Part shown: piece after piece, positions 1-8,478 of the stretch
How the letters are laid out: each line of letters begins with the position of its first letter
Numbering within the stretch: position 1 is the stretch's first letter
Assembly (NCBI RefSeq): GCF_000717645.1
Contig: NZ_JNZZ01000016.1
Span: 372,001 to 436,000 of the forward strand
DNA: 64,000 bases
From: Streptomyces californicus
Lineage (GTDB): Bacteria; Actinomycetota; Actinomycetes; Streptomycetales; Streptomycetaceae
Direction: 5' to 3'
Notes under the pieces: generated by a model
Databases searched by the model: none
The model's input: the letters and a program-made list of their open reading frames with translations, nothing else
Told to the model about the DNA's origin: nothing
Made by a program: the position numbers and the translations under genes

Positions 1-2
1 TC

Positions 3-1631
3 GCCGTGGCCGAGGCCGCGCTCGGCCTGCTCCTGCGCTGGCTTTCGGCGACGCTGGGCGAGGGACTGATCCTGGATCTGCGCACCGCCGTGTTCGACCA
101 CGTGCAGCGGATGCCGGTGGCCTTCTTCACCCGGACCCGGACGGGCGCCCTGGTCAGCAGGCTCAACAACGACGTGATCGGCGCGCAGCGGGCCTTCAGC
201 AACACGCTCTCCGGAGTCGTCTCCAACCTCGTCACGCTGGTGCTGACGCTCGTGGTCATGCTCACGATCTCCTGGCAGATCACGCTGCTCGCACTCGCGC
301 TGCTCCCGGTCTTCGTCGTACCGGCACGCCGGATGGGGGCCCGGATGGCAGGGCTCCAGCGGGAGGCGGCCGACCACAATGCCGCGATGGGCACCCGCAT
401 GACCGAGCGGTTCTCCGCACCCGGCGCGACGCTGGTCAAGCTCTTCGGTCGGCCGGGCGACGAGTCGGCCGAGTTCGCCGCCCGCGCCGACCGGGTGCGC
501 GACATCGGCGTCCGTACGGCGATGGCCCAGTCGGCGTTCATCACCGCCCTCACCCTGGTCTCCGCCCTGGCACTGGCCCTGGTCTACGGGCTCGGCGGCT
601 TCTACGCCCTGCGCGGCAGCCTGGAGCCGGGGGCCGTGGTGGCACTGGCGCTGCTGCTGACGAGGCTGTACGCCCCGCTCACCGCCCTCGCCGGCGCGCG
701 GGTCGAGGTGATGAGCGCGCTCGTCAGCTTCGAGCGGGTCTTCGAGATCCTGGACCTGAAGCCGCTGATCGAGCAGAAGCCGGACGCCCGTCCGGTGCCC
801 GAGGGGCCGGTCTCCGTGGAGTTCGACGAGGTGTCCTTCGGCTACCCCTCGGCCGACAAGGTCTCCCTCGCGTCACTGGAAGAGGTCGCCACGCTCGACG
901 ACCGGGGCGGCACACCGGTCCTGCACGGGGTGTCCTTCCGCGCCGAACCGGGCCGCACGGTCGCGATCGTCGGCTCGTCCGGCGCGGGCAAGTCGACGAT
1001 CGCGCAGCTGCTGCCCCGGTTGTACGACGCGGACGCGGGCTCCGTACGGCTGAACGGCGTGGACGTACGCGACCTCGACGCCGGGTCCGTCCGGGACACG
1101 GTCGGCATGGTCACCCAGGACGGGCACCTCTTCCACGATTCGGTGCGCGCCAACCTGCTGATCGCCCGGCCCGACGCCACCGAGGACGAGGTCTGGGACG
1201 CGCTGCGCCGCTCCCGTCTCGACGGTCTGATCGCCTCCCTGCCCGACGGGCTCGACACGGTGGTCGGCGAGCGCGGCTACCGGCTCTCCGGCGGGGAGCG
1301 CCAGCGGCTCACCATCGCGCGGCTGCTGCTGGCCCGTCAGCGGGTCGTGATCCTGGACGAGGCGACCGCGCACCTGGACACCACGTCGGAGGCCGCCGTC
1401 CAGGAGGCGCTGGCCGAAGCGCTGGCGGGCCGTACCGCCCTGGTGATCGCCCACCGGCTCTCGACCGTACGGGCGGCCGACCGGATCCTGGTCGTCGAGG
1501 AGGGCCGGATCGTCGAGGACGGCACCCACACCGCCTTGCTGGCCGCAGACGGAAGGTACGCGGAGCTGTACCGGACCCAGTTCGAGCAGCCGTCGTCGGA
1601 GGGCGACCGGTCGGCGCAGCCGGTCCGCTGA
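3..1631 (+). CDS. ABC transporter permease/ATP-binding protein (5' partial)
   Basis: This is a half-size ABC exporter with fused membrane and ATPase domains, cut by the left window edge, so its first few dozen residues are missing. The N-terminal part is an ABC exporter transmembrane domain with hydrophobic stretches and the intracellular-loop sequence typical of MsbA/lipid or multidrug exporters. The C-terminal ATPase has a Walker A (GSSGAGKST), a signature motif (LSGGERQRL) and a Walker B followed by the D-loop (ILDEATAHLD). The substrate cannot be read from sequence. It ends just before a strong hairpin terminator. I see no link to the RiPP genes more than 10 kb away. Confidence 0.93.
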   Translation, partial: AVAEAALGLLLRWLSATLGEGLILDLRTAVFDHVQRMPVAFFTRTRTGALVSRLNNDVIGAQRAFSNTLSGVVSNLVTLVLTLVVMLTISWQITLLALALLPVFVVPARRMGARMAGLQREAADHNAAMGTRMTERFSAPGATLVKLFGRPGDESAEFAARADRVRDIGVRTAMAQSAFITALTLVSALALALVYGLGGFYALRGSLEPGAVVALALLLTRLYAPLTALAGARVEVMSALVSFERVFEILDLKPLIEQKPDARPVPEGPVSVEFDEVSFGYPSADKVSLASLEEVATLDDRGGTPVLHGVSFRAEPGRTVAIVGSSGAGKSTIAQLLPRLYDADAGSVRLNGVDVRDLDAGSVRDTVGMVTQDGHLFHDSVRANLLIARPDATEDEVWDALRRSRLDGLIASLPDGLDTVVGERGYRLSGGERQRLTIARLLLARQRVVILDEATAHLDTTSEAAVQEALAEALAGRTALVIAHRLSTVRAADRILVVEEGRIVEDGTHTALLAADGRYAELYRTQFEQPSSEGDRSAQPVR

Positions 1632-1647
1632 CCCGGACGCGCACACG

Positions 1648-1697
1648 CTGATCCGGTGCTGTCCGGCCGGAGTCCCGGCCGGACAGCACCGGATCAG
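1648..1697. terminator. Strong hairpin terminator after the ABC transporter
   Basis: There is a perfect 23-bp inverted repeat at 1648-1670 and 1675-1697 with a 4-nt AGTC loop. It starts 17 nt after the ABC transporter stop. The stop codon of the small minus-strand gene lies in its right arm, so it probably serves both converging genes. Confidence 0.9.
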
Positions 1698-1963
1698 TGC
1701 CTGCCGACGCGGACGAGGGACACCCGCTCGGCGGCGCGCAGCCGCCTCAGCGCGTGGCCTCCGCACCGGCTCCACTCCCTCGGCGACACCCGGGGCCGGT
1801 GGCCGCCGTTGGTGACGAGCGCGTTCACCGAGGTCATCGGGTCCGCCGCCATGGTCTTGGCCAGCAGGACGCCGACCACCAGCGGGAGGAGCGTGACGGC
1901 CAGGGCGGAACCCGCGGTGGTGACGTGCTGGATGCCGGTACGGCGCGGCGCTTCGGAGGTCAT
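1694..1963 (-). CDS. Small hypothetical membrane protein
   Basis: This predicts an 89-aa protein with one clear hydrophobic segment at about residues 16-36 and a basic, Arg-rich C-terminal tail. I do not recognise the family. The ATG at 1963 is preferred because the in-frame alternative 12 codons upstream adds only a charged extension, but neither start has a convincing Shine-Dalgarno sequence. Its stop falls inside the shared terminator of the converging ABC gene, which supports a real transcription unit ending there. It may be a chance reading frame. Confidence 0.5.
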   Translation of the reverse strand: MTSEAPRRTGIQHVTTAGSALAVTLLPLVVGVLLAKTMAADPMTSVNALVTNGGHRPRVSPREWSRCGGHALRRLRAAERVSLVRVGRH

Positions 1964-2097
1964 ACGGTCATCGAACAGCGGCCGGGGACGCCCGAGCATC
2001 CGGGAACGTACTCAGGGGCGCGGTACCGGCATACTCAGGCACCCGCGGGGGGACGCTGACAGCGGCCGGGCGCGCGGAGTACGGAGGGATCGCCTCG

Positions 2098-2787
2098 ATG
2101 AACGACAGCCAGGTACGCGGTGACGGCGGGGAGCCCCGGGGCGGGCGGGGGCCCTCGGCCGAGGGGCGGGGCCGGACGGCGGCCGCGGTGTTCGACGCGC
2201 TGGGGGCGGAGTGCGAGCGGGCGTTCGCCGGGTCGGCGGCGCACCGCGCGTCGCTGGAGCGGCTCCTGGCGGATCTCGCGCCGGCGAGCCGGGTGCTGGA
2301 CGTGGGCAGCGGGACGGGGCGGCCCACGGCGCAGACCCTGGCGGGGGCGGGGCACCGGGTGCTGGGCGTCGACGTGTCGCCGGTGATGACCGGCCTGGCG
2401 GCCCGGCAGGTGCCGGAGGCCGAGTTCCGGTGCGCGGACGTCCGCGATCTCGATCTGGCCGAGGGCGGGTTCGACGCGGTCTGCGTGTACTTCTCGCTGC
2501 TGCAGATGGAGCGCGACGAGCAGCGCGGGCTGGTGGAGCGGCTCGTCCGGGCGCTGCGGCCCGGCGGCGTGCTGGTCGTCGCGACGGTGCCGGTGGACGC
2601 CGAGGGCGTCGAGGCGGTGTTCATGGGGCAGCCGGTCCGGGTCTCCAGCTTCGGAGCCGAGGAGTTCGCCGCCCTCGTCACGCGGGCCGGGGCGGTCGTG
2701 GAGTGGGCGCACGACGCCCTGTTCACCCCGGACCACCCGGCGGGCTCGCCCGAGCCGCATCTCTTCCTGCACGCCCGCCGCGTCTGA
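2098..2787 (+). CDS. Class I SAM-dependent methyltransferase
   Basis: This is a 229-aa Rossmann-fold methyltransferase. Motif I is visible as VLDVGSGTG (about residues 66-74), followed by the acidic residue of strand beta-2 (GVDVS) and a later VCVYFSLLQM segment equivalent to motif IV. The substrate is unknown. The start at 2098 is supported by an ACGGAGGGA ribosome-binding site 8 nt upstream. The residues before motif I are Gly/Arg/Ala-rich and probably disordered. It stands alone with no obvious operon partner. Confidence 0.85.
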   Translation: MNDSQVRGDGGEPRGGRGPSAEGRGRTAAAVFDALGAECERAFAGSAAHRASLERLLADLAPASRVLDVGSGTGRPTAQTLAGAGHRVLGVDVSPVMTGLAARQVPEAEFRCADVRDLDLAEGGFDAVCVYFSLLQMERDEQRGLVERLVRALRPGGVLVVATVPVDAEGVEAVFMGQPVRVSSFGAEEFAALVTRAGAVVEWAHDALFTPDHPAGSPEPHLFLHARRV

Positions 2788-3230
2788 CGGCCGCGTCATC
2801 GCGGGACGCGGCCACCGCCGCGCGCCCCGGGACCGCTCCCGTCGGCCCGCCCCGTGAGTCCGGCGGCGGGACCACCCTCGCGGCACGTGGCCTTCACACC
2901 ATCCTCGTAACCACAGCCCCAGCCTTCGCATACGGCACGCCCCACCCATTGGCTATCACAAAGATCAAGCCGAATGAATGACTTGGGTGGCGCATTCGCG
3001 TTCCCTCACAAGAAGGTAATGCGATAGCAAAGTACAGGTCTATATGCTCAGCTGTAGTCGTATCCGCGAGGAGCGGCCGGAGCCTTTTCCATGGCGGCTG
3101 CCCTACGGCGAACCACCAGGTGAAGCACCGTTCCCATTCCGAACATTCTTACGGATACGAACAGCTCATTCGTCAATATGACCCGACCACACCGCTCCCC
3201 GGCACCGCCGGATGCAGGAGGCAGGCCACC
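2788..3230 (+). promoter_or_regulatory. Intergenic region upstream of the first carbonic anhydrase operon
   Basis: No gene is seen here. Positions about 2890-3200 are clearly AT-richer than the surroundings, as expected for a regulatory region. It holds a loosely matching inverted pair, TTGGCTATCAC (2949-2959) and GCGATAGCAA (3021-3030), about 70 bp apart, and a local ATAG-N12-CTAT element (about 3024-3043). These could be binding sites of a regulator responding to CO2/bicarbonate supply, but no promoter can be assigned with confidence. Confidence 0.4.
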
Positions 3231-3827
3231 ATGCAGTCCCTCGTCGAACACGCCCGGACATTTCCCGAGCACGTCGCCGCGAACGCAAAGGACTTCGAAC
3301 GCCTCGCGGACGGTCAGACCCCCGAAGCACTCTTCGTCACCTGCTCGGACTCACGTGTCGTTCCCTCGCTGATCACCGGCGCCCGCCCGGGTCAGCTCTT
3401 CGAACTCCGTACCGCGGGCAACATCGTTCCGCCCTACCCGGCCGAAGACCGGCCCACCGGCGAAGCCGCCACCATCGAGTACGCGCTGCGCATGCTCCAG
3501 GTGCGCGACATCATCGTCTGCGGGCACTCCCACTGCGGCGCAGTGGGCGCGATACTCCGCGGCGACGACCTCTCCGCCATGCCCGCCGTCCGCCACTGGC
3601 TGGCACGCTGCACGGACGGCCGCACACCCCCGGCCGACGCCGGCGACCTGCCCGGCGCGGTCCAGGCCCACGCCCTCGCCCAGCTCGACACCCTGCGCGG
3701 CTACCCCGCGGTGCGCGAGCGGATCGCGGACGGTTCCCTCGGTCTGCACGCCTGGTACTACGAAGTGCACACCGGCTCCGTCAGCGTCCACCGGCCCGAA
3801 CGCGGGACCGAGTTCGCCCGCCTTTGA
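3231..3827 (+). CDS. Beta-class carbonic anhydrase
   Basis: This 198-aa enzyme interconverts CO2 and bicarbonate. The beta-class zinc site is complete: Cys38 in the CSDSR motif (with the Asp40/Arg42 dyad) and His99/Cys102 in GHSHCGA. The reading frame is open further upstream, but the ATG at 3231 has an AGGAGG ribosome-binding site 9 nt before it. It also aligns with the start of the paralogue at 30040, which likewise begins just before a (V/R)xxLxxHARTFP segment. A SulP transporter follows after 70 nt on the same strand, so the pair probably forms a bicarbonate uptake and hydration operon. Confidence 0.95.
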   Translation: MQSLVEHARTFPEHVAANAKDFERLADGQTPEALFVTCSDSRVVPSLITGARPGQLFELRTAGNIVPPYPAEDRPTGEAATIEYALRMLQVRDIIVCGHSHCGAVGAILRGDDLSAMPAVRHWLARCTDGRTPPADAGDLPGAVQAHALAQLDTLRGYPAVRERIADGSLGLHAWYYEVHTGSVSVHRPERGTEFARL

Positions 3828-3897
3828 CGGTTTCCCTCCCCCACGCTCGCACGCCCGGCCACGGCCGGACACGACCGTACACACAAGGGAAACCATC

Positions 3898-5379
3898 GTG
3901 ATCTCCGCGAAGGAACTCAAGAACCCCCACACCGTTCGACGTGACCTCATGGCGTCACTCGTCGTCTTCCTGGTCGCACTGCCGATGTGCGTCGGCGTCG
4001 CCGTCGCCTCCGGAGTACCGGCCGAACTGGGTCTGGTCACCGGAATCGTCGGCGGGCTGGTCGTCGGCTTCCTGCCCGGCAGCAGGCTCCAGGTCAGCGG
4101 TCCGACCGCCGGACTCGCCGTGCTCGTCTACGAGTCGATCACGGAGTTCGGTCTCGGCGCGCTCGGCCCGATCGTGCTGGCCGCCGGGCTGCTCCAGGTG
4201 GTCCTGGGCCTGGCGCGCTTCGGCCGCTGGTTCCGTGCCATCTCCGTCTCCGTGGTGCAGGGCATGCTCGCCGGCATCGGCCTGATCATCGTGCTCGGCC
4301 AGGTGTACGCCATGGCCGACACCGAACAACCGGGCAGCGGTCTCGCCACGCTGGCCGGACTCCCGGGCCTCGCCGTCGAGATCGCCACAAACCACGAGGC
4401 CCTGACCGCGTTCGGCCTGGGCGCCGGAACGGTCGCCGTGCTGTTGCTGTGGCCGAAACTCCCGGCCACCGTACGCCTCGTCCCGGCCCCCCTCGTGGCG
4501 GTCGCCCTGGCCACCGCCGTCGCCTCCCTCGCCGGGCTGCGGCCGGCGGTGGCCGATGTGAACGGCCTGCTGCAGGCCATCGCTCCGCCCGGCGGGGCGG
4601 AGTTCGCCCGTCTCGCCGATGTGGCCGTCATCGGCACCGTCCTGGCCATCACCGTGGTGGCCTCGGCGGAGAGTCTGTTCAGCGCGGCGGCCGTCGACCG
4701 GATGCAGGACGGGCCACGCACCGACTACAACAAGGAGTTGGTGGCCCAGGGCGTCGGCAACACCCTCTGCGGGGCGCTCGGCGCGCTCCCGATGGCCGCG
4801 GTCGTCGTCCGCAGCACCGCCAACGTCCAGGCCGGGGCGACCACCGCGCTCTCCCGGATCGCCCACGGCGTGTGGCTGCTGTTCTTCGCCGCGCTCCTGC
4901 CCGCCGCCGTCGGGATCATCCCGTTGGCGGCGCTCGCCGGGGTGCTCGTGCACGCCGGGTGCAAGCTGGTGCCCGCCAAGGAGTTCGGGCCGCTGTGGCG
5001 CGAACACCGCGGGGAGGCCGTGCTGCTGGCGGTCACCACGATCGCCATCGTGGTGACCAGCCTCCTCGAGGGGGTCGTGCTCGGCCTGCTGCTCGCGGTG
5101 GTCAAGTCCGCCTGGGAGACCTCGCACATCCAGCTCACCACCCACGAGCTGACCGGCGGCCGGGTCGTGGTGACCCTCACCGGGAACGCCACCTTCCTGC
5201 GGCTGCCCCGCATCCTGGAGCAGTTGGAGAGGCTCCCGCAGGACCAGCCCATCGAGCTGGACCTGACCCGGGTGCGCCATCTCGACCACGCCTGCCGGGT
5301 CGCCCTGGAGACCTGGGCCCGCCGGCACAACCACGCGGAGACCGAGCCGGTGACGATCCGCCGGGAGCCCTCCGCCTGA
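3898..5379 (+). CDS. SulP family anion (probable bicarbonate) transporter
   Basis: This 493-aa integral membrane protein has about 10-12 hydrophobic segments and the SulP signature region (the VASGVPAELGLVTGIVGG segment near residues 37-54 and the ASAESLFSAAAVDRM segment in the middle). It ends in a short STAS-like domain (about residues 410-480). SulP proteins move sulfate, bicarbonate or other anions. Location directly behind a carbonic anhydrase favours bicarbonate. It starts with GTG, preceded by an AAGGGA ribosome-binding site. A second, similar carbonic anhydrase-SulP pair lies at 27832-30040. Confidence 0.92.
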   Translation: MISAKELKNPHTVRRDLMASLVVFLVALPMCVGVAVASGVPAELGLVTGIVGGLVVGFLPGSRLQVSGPTAGLAVLVYESITEFGLGALGPIVLAAGLLQVVLGLARFGRWFRAISVSVVQGMLAGIGLIIVLGQVYAMADTEQPGSGLATLAGLPGLAVEIATNHEALTAFGLGAGTVAVLLLWPKLPATVRLVPAPLVAVALATAVASLAGLRPAVADVNGLLQAIAPPGGAEFARLADVAVIGTVLAITVVASAESLFSAAAVDRMQDGPRTDYNKELVAQGVGNTLCGALGALPMAAVVVRSTANVQAGATTALSRIAHGVWLLFFAALLPAAVGIIPLAALAGVLVHAGCKLVPAKEFGPLWREHRGEAVLLAVTTIAIVVTSLLEGVVLGLLLAVVKSAWETSHIQLTTHELTGGRVVVTLTGNATFLRLPRILEQLERLPQDQPIELDLTRVRHLDHACRVALETWARRHNHAETEPVTIRREPSA

Positions 5380-5390
5380 GACCGCTCGGT

Positions 5391-5407
5391 TGTGTCCGCC
5401 GGACACA
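5391..5407 (+). terminator. Short hairpin after the SulP gene
   Basis: A 7-bp stem (TGTGTCC/GGACACA) with a 3-nt loop starts 11 nt after the SulP stop. It is a plausible but modest terminator. Confidence 0.5.
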
Positions 5408-5413
5408 CCCCGG

Positions 5414-5539
5414 CTAGGCGGCCGTACGGGACGCCGAGCGCTTCACATAAGCGCCCGGCGTCTCCCCGAAGTAGCGCCGGAAGGCCAGGATGTAGCCGTT
5501 CGTGGAGACGAACCCCACCCGGAGGCCGCTGATCCGGGG
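5414..5539 (-). pseudogene. C-terminal remnant of an AraC-family regulator
   Basis: Reading leftward from about 5539 to a TAG at 5414-5416 gives about 41 codons. They match the second helix-turn-helix and tail of AraC/XylS regulators: the GFVSTNGYILAFRRYFGETP segment, then GAYVKR. No start codon or first helix-turn-helix precedes it; the sequence upstream is a terminator hairpin and then the DUF2267 gene. This is therefore the 3' stump of a deleted gene. It has kept an intact frame and stop, which suggests that the deletion is fairly recent. Confidence 0.7.
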
Positions 5540-5550
5540 CGTTCCCCGGC

Positions 5551-5591
5551 ACGTCCGAGCGGGGCCCGGAATCCGGGCCCCGCTCGGACGT
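5551..5591. terminator. Long hairpin terminator downstream of the DUF2267 gene
   Basis: Near-perfect inverted repeat with 20-bp arms at 5551-5570 and 5572-5591, GC-rich. It lies 7 nt beyond the stop of the minus-strand DUF2267 gene. Confidence 0.85.
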
Positions 5592-5597
5592 CGGTGC

Positions 5598-6035
5598 TCA
5601 GGCCGCCTGGGCGAGGAGCTCGGCGCGGCCGAAGAGGAGCGCGTAGCCGGGCGGCAGGCAGCTGACGACGTTCGCGACGAGGTCGTCGCCCACCAGCGCG
5701 GCGACCTGGCTGAGGACCACTCCGGCGTCCCACCGGGCGGTCGCCGGGGTGCCCCCGGTCTGCTCGGCGAGTTCCCGCACGAAGGCGGCGCCGGGAAGCT
5801 GCTTCACGGCCGGGACCTCCGCGGTGAACACGCGGGCCGCCTCCTCGGGCAGGGCCCCGGCGAGCGCGACCCGCTCGTCGCCGGTGATCTGGCGGCCGAG
5901 CGCGCCCAGCACCGCGCGCAGGCTCTCCTCGGCACGTTCGCGCGTGGGGTAGGCGCCCTCGTACCGGATCTTCTCCAACAGCAGGCCAAAGGTCGTGTCC
6001 ATCGGTGCGCCGGTGTTCCGGGACTCGTGGATCAT
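5598..6035 (-). CDS. DUF2267 domain protein
   Basis: This 145-aa protein matches the DUF2267 family, small helical proteins of unknown function. The ERAEESLRAVLGALGRQITGDE segment (written here in parts: ERAEESLRAVL, then GALGRQITGDE) followed by LAGALPEEAARVF is characteristic. The start is uncertain. The ATG at 6035 has an AGAAGGG sequence about 11 nt upstream, an ATG at 6056 extends it by seven codons, and an ATG at 6002 (MDTTFGLLLEKI) fits the usual family length best. It sits next to the hsp18 gene, and members of this family are often found near stress genes. Confidence 0.8.
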   Translation of the reverse strand: MIHESRNTGAPMDTTFGLLLEKIRYEGAYPTRERAEESLRAVLGALGRQITGDERVALAGALPEEAARVFTAEVPAVKQLPGAAFVRELAEQTGGTPATARWDAGVVLSQVAALVGDDLVANVVSCLPPGYALLFGRAELLAQAA

Positions 6036-6138
6036 CGTGGCGGCAGCCCTTCTCATCCGTACTGCTCATGGCGATGCGCTGCCCGCCCTCGCGGCTCTTC
6101 GTCGAGCGGCGCGGGGCGGGCAGCGGGTGAAACGAGGT

Positions 6139-6180
6139 CAGGTGTTCATCGCATGCCCGCACGGGCACGGGTCACACCTG
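6139..6180 (-). terminator. Possible terminator of hsp18
   Basis: A 7-bp outer stem, CAGGTGT (6139-6145) with ACACCTG (6174-6180), encloses a GCCCG/CGGGC inner stem. It begins about 30 nt downstream of the hsp18 stop on the minus strand. A further CTGCCCGCCC/GGGCGGGCAG pair lies beyond it. Confidence 0.4.
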
Positions 6181-6211
6181 GACAGCGGGGGAAGAATCAG
6201 GATGACCTGGA

Positions 6212-6643
6212 TCAGCCCTTGAGCTGCTTGCGCCGGGACTCGCCGCCGACGGCGATCTTCCGGGGCTTCGCGCGCTCCGCGATGGGGATACGCAGGGTCA
6301 GCACCCCCGCTTCGTATGCGGCGTCGATCCGCTCGGTGTCGAGCGTGTCCGCCAGGACGATCTGGCGGGAAAAGGCGCCCAGCGGCCGCTCTGACAGCTC
6401 CATCTGAACCTGGCCGGTGTCGACCTCGGGCCTTCGTTCGGCCTTGACGGTCAGCATGTTCCGTTCGACATCGATGTCGATCGCCTCCGGTGAGACACCG
6501 GGAAGGTCGAAAGCCACCACGTACTCGTCGCCCTCCCGGTACGCGTCCATCGGCATCGCCGATGGACGCGACCAGGTGCCGGGGCGCAGGAGTTGCTCGG
6601 TGATCCGGTCGAGTTCACGGAAGGGGTCGGTACGCATCAGCAT
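6212..6643 (-). CDS. hsp18: Small heat-shock protein Hsp18 (Hsp20/alpha-crystallin)
   Basis: This 143-aa Hsp20-family chaperone binds unfolding proteins under heat stress. The alpha-crystallin domain runs from about residue 33 to 125 ([19 protein letters not shown] through [11 protein letters not shown]), with the conserved GVLTL motif near its end. The ATG at 6643 is chosen because GGAGGTG lies 10 nt upstream; the longer frame (to 6682) crosses that site. The promoter overlaps a TGTCATC-type palindrome, and the divergent neighbour is a RheA homologue. The arrangement matches the S. albus hsp18-rheA thermosensor pair. Confidence 0.95.
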   Translation of the reverse strand: MLMRTDPFRELDRITEQLLRPGTWSRPSAMPMDAYREGDEYVVAFDLPGVSPEAIDIDVERNMLTVKAERRPEVDTGQVQMELSERPLGAFSRQIVLADTLDTERIDAAYEAGVLTLRIPIAERAKPRKIAVGGESRRKQLKG

Positions 6644-6698
6644 GACGGGAAACACCTCCGGTCGTTCGGGCGGACAGCCCACGCTTTCACCTGCCCCT

Positions 6699-6727
6699 GT
6701 TGTAGCATGTCATCCATTCGACGACAA
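6699..6727 (-). promoter_or_regulatory. Predicted promoter of hsp18
   Basis: On the minus strand, a -35 TTGTCG (6727-6722) and a -10 TACAAC (6704-6699) are separated by 17 bp. The RheA-type operator overlaps the -35 box and most of the spacer, which would let the repressor block RNA polymerase directly. Confidence 0.65.
6708..6726. promoter_or_regulatory. RheA-type operator between hsp18 and rheA
   Basis: The sequence TGTCATC-CATTC-GACGACA fits the published RheA operator form TGTCATC-N5-GATGACA with one mismatch. It lies within the hsp18 promoter in the divergent intergenic region. At normal temperature RheA is expected to bind here and to release on heat shock. Confidence 0.8.
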
Positions 6728-6778
6728 CAAGGCGTGTCACCGAAAGAATGACGATCGTCCATCACTCCGAGGAGCCCC

Positions 6779-7462
6779 ATGCCCCCACCCCCACAGCCCC
6801 AGCAGCCCCCGACTCCCGATCCGGACGCCGTCTCCTTCCTCGCCGCGTGGGCGGCTCTCCGAACCATCGACGAGGCGGTCCGCGATGCACGCGCGGGCGA
6901 CGAGGACACGGCCTACGGTCCACCCCCGGCCACGGACCGCGCCCAGGCCCTCGCCTCGCTCCAGCTCCTGCGCGAGGTGCGGGAGAGGCTCGCCGGCTGG
7001 GAGAGCGGCCTGATCGAGACGGCGCGCGCGGCGGGGGCGAGCTGGGCCGATCTGGCCGACCCCCTGGGTGTGGCCAGCCGTCAAGCGGCCGAGCGGCGCT
7101 ATCTGCGTCTGCGGCCCGGCCCCGAGGGCAGCACCGGGGAGCAGCGGGTGCGGGCGACCCGGGACCGCCGGGCGGGAGACCGGTCGATCACCACGTGGGC
7201 CCGGGAGAACGCGGCGGACCTGCGGTCGCTCGCCGGGCGTATCACGGCACTGGCCGACCTGCCCGCCGCGGCGGGCCCCTCACTGGCCCGGCTCCGCGAA
7301 GCGCTCGGCGGCGACGACGCGGCCGACCTGGTCGCTCCGCTCGCCGACCTTCGCTCCCATCTCGCCTCGGACCACCAGGAACTGGCGGATCGGGTGGACG
7401 GCCTCACCCACCACACCGGCCGACTGCGCGAGGACACCACGGCCCGACGCCGGGGCGACTGA
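6779..7462 (+). CDS. rheA: Hsp18 transcriptional repressor (RheA homologue)
   Basis: This 227-aa protein matches my memory of the Streptomyces proteins annotated as HSP18 transcriptional regulator, close to the 232 aa of S. albus RheA. A central segment (ASWADLADPLGVASRQAAERR, split here as ASWADLADPLGV and ASRQAAERR, about residues 85-105) looks like the helix-turn-helix. The C-terminal half is Ala/Arg/Asp-rich and helical. In S. albus RheA is an intrinsic thermosensor whose DNA binding is lost at high temperature. The start has a GAGGAG site 5-6 nt upstream. It is divergent from hsp18 with the operator between them. Confidence 0.85.
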   Translation: MPPPPQPQQPPTPDPDAVSFLAAWAALRTIDEAVRDARAGDEDTAYGPPPATDRAQALASLQLLREVRERLAGWESGLIETARAAGASWADLADPLGVASRQAAERRYLRLRPGPEGSTGEQRVRATRDRRAGDRSITTWARENAADLRSLAGRITALADLPAAAGPSLARLREALGGDDAADLVAPLADLRSHLASDHQELADRVDGLTHHTGRLREDTTARRRGD

Positions 7463-7600
7463 CCGGGGCGGGCGGGAGCCCGGGCACACGGGGATCAAGA
7501 GGGTCCGGGGTGCGCGGGGCAGGAGGCGCACTCGTTCCGGGCGCACGCACCCGGGCCCGAGGCGGTCCGGAGATGCCGCGCGCCCTCCGTACGGCCGGGG

Positions 7601-8383
7601 TCAGGGCTTGCGGGCGACGAGGCCGCACTGGTCGACCGGGACCGCGTCGTCCTCCTCGGGCCGCCACCGGTCGATCGGGACGAATCCGGGCTCGACCAGC
7701 TCCAGCCCTTCGGCGCACCCGGTGATCTCCTCGGGCTCGCGGACGAGGTAGGGCGGGTTGTCGCCCGACGCGTACGCCTCCTGCGCGGCCAGCGTCTGCG
7801 GCGTCTTGACCGTGTCGCACAGCACCAGGTAGCTGCCCGACGGCATCCGGTCCAGGTACCGCCGGACCACGTCGATCCCGTCGGCCGGGGCGAGATGGCC
7901 CAGGGTCGAGAGCAGGAGCACGGCGACGGGTTCGGACAGGTCGAGGGTCCTCGCCGCCTCGTCCACGACCGCGTCCACGTCGGACAGGTCTGCCTCCACG
8001 TAGGCTGTGCTCCCCTCGGACGCGCTGGTCAGCAGGGCCTCCGCGTGGGCGAGGACGATCGGGTCGTTGTCCACGTAGACGATCCGTGATTCCGGCGCGA
8101 TGCTCTGCGCCACCTCGTGCGTGCTGTTCGCCACCGGCAGCCCGGTGCCGACGTCCAGGAACTGGCGCACCCCGGCCGAGGCCAGGTGGCGGACGGCCCT
8201 GATCTGGAAGGCGCGGGAGGCGCGGGCGATGTCGACCATCTGCGGGTAGGCGGCGCTCACCGCCTCGGCGAGCTCCCGGTCCACCGGGTAGTGGTCCTTG
8301 CCGCCCAGCCAGGCGTTCCAGACGCGCGCCGAGTGGGGGACGTCGGACCGGATCCTGCGGCGGAATTCGTCGTCGACGCTCAT
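7601..8383 (-). CDS. DUF574 family SAM-dependent methyltransferase
   Basis: This 260-aa protein matches the DUF574 (S-adenosyl methyltransferase) family expanded in Streptomyces. It opens with the usual SARVWNAWLGGKDHYPVDREL block. FLDVGTGLP is motif I, and VYVDNDPIVLAHA holds the cofactor-binding acidic residue. The substrate is unknown for the family. The ATG at 8383 has an AGAGGAG site upstream; the longer frame is an Arg/Gly-rich extension through the site. Members often occur near regulators and histidine kinase-like proteins, but nothing of that kind is adjacent. Confidence 0.9.
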   Translation of the reverse strand: MSVDDEFRRRIRSDVPHSARVWNAWLGGKDHYPVDRELAEAVSAAYPQMVDIARASRAFQIRAVRHLASAGVRQFLDVGTGLPVANSTHEVAQSIAPESRIVYVDNDPIVLAHAEALLTSASEGSTAYVEADLSDVDAVVDEAARTLDLSEPVAVLLLSTLGHLAPADGIDVVRRYLDRMPSGSYLVLCDTVKTPQTLAAQEAYASGDNPPYLVREPEEITGCAEGLELVEPGFVPIDRWRPEEDDAVPVDQCGLVARKP

Positions 8384-8478
8384 GGCTCTCCTCTGCCGGC
8401 TCTCCGTGCCGGGCGGCCGGCCGGGTGACACGCGCCGGGCGCCGGACCTCTGCCGGCGACCGTACCGCGCCGACCGGT

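Noticed and set aside
3..1631. ABC transporter as exporter of the lanthipeptide-like product
   Set aside because: It lies more than 10 kb away, separated by many unrelated genes, and lacks a peptidase C39 domain in the visible part.
3955..5406. Long antisense open frame over the first SulP gene
   Set aside because: It is a mirror of the SulP gene caused by high GC at third codon positions; composition is Gly/His/Asp-rich and there is no start signal.
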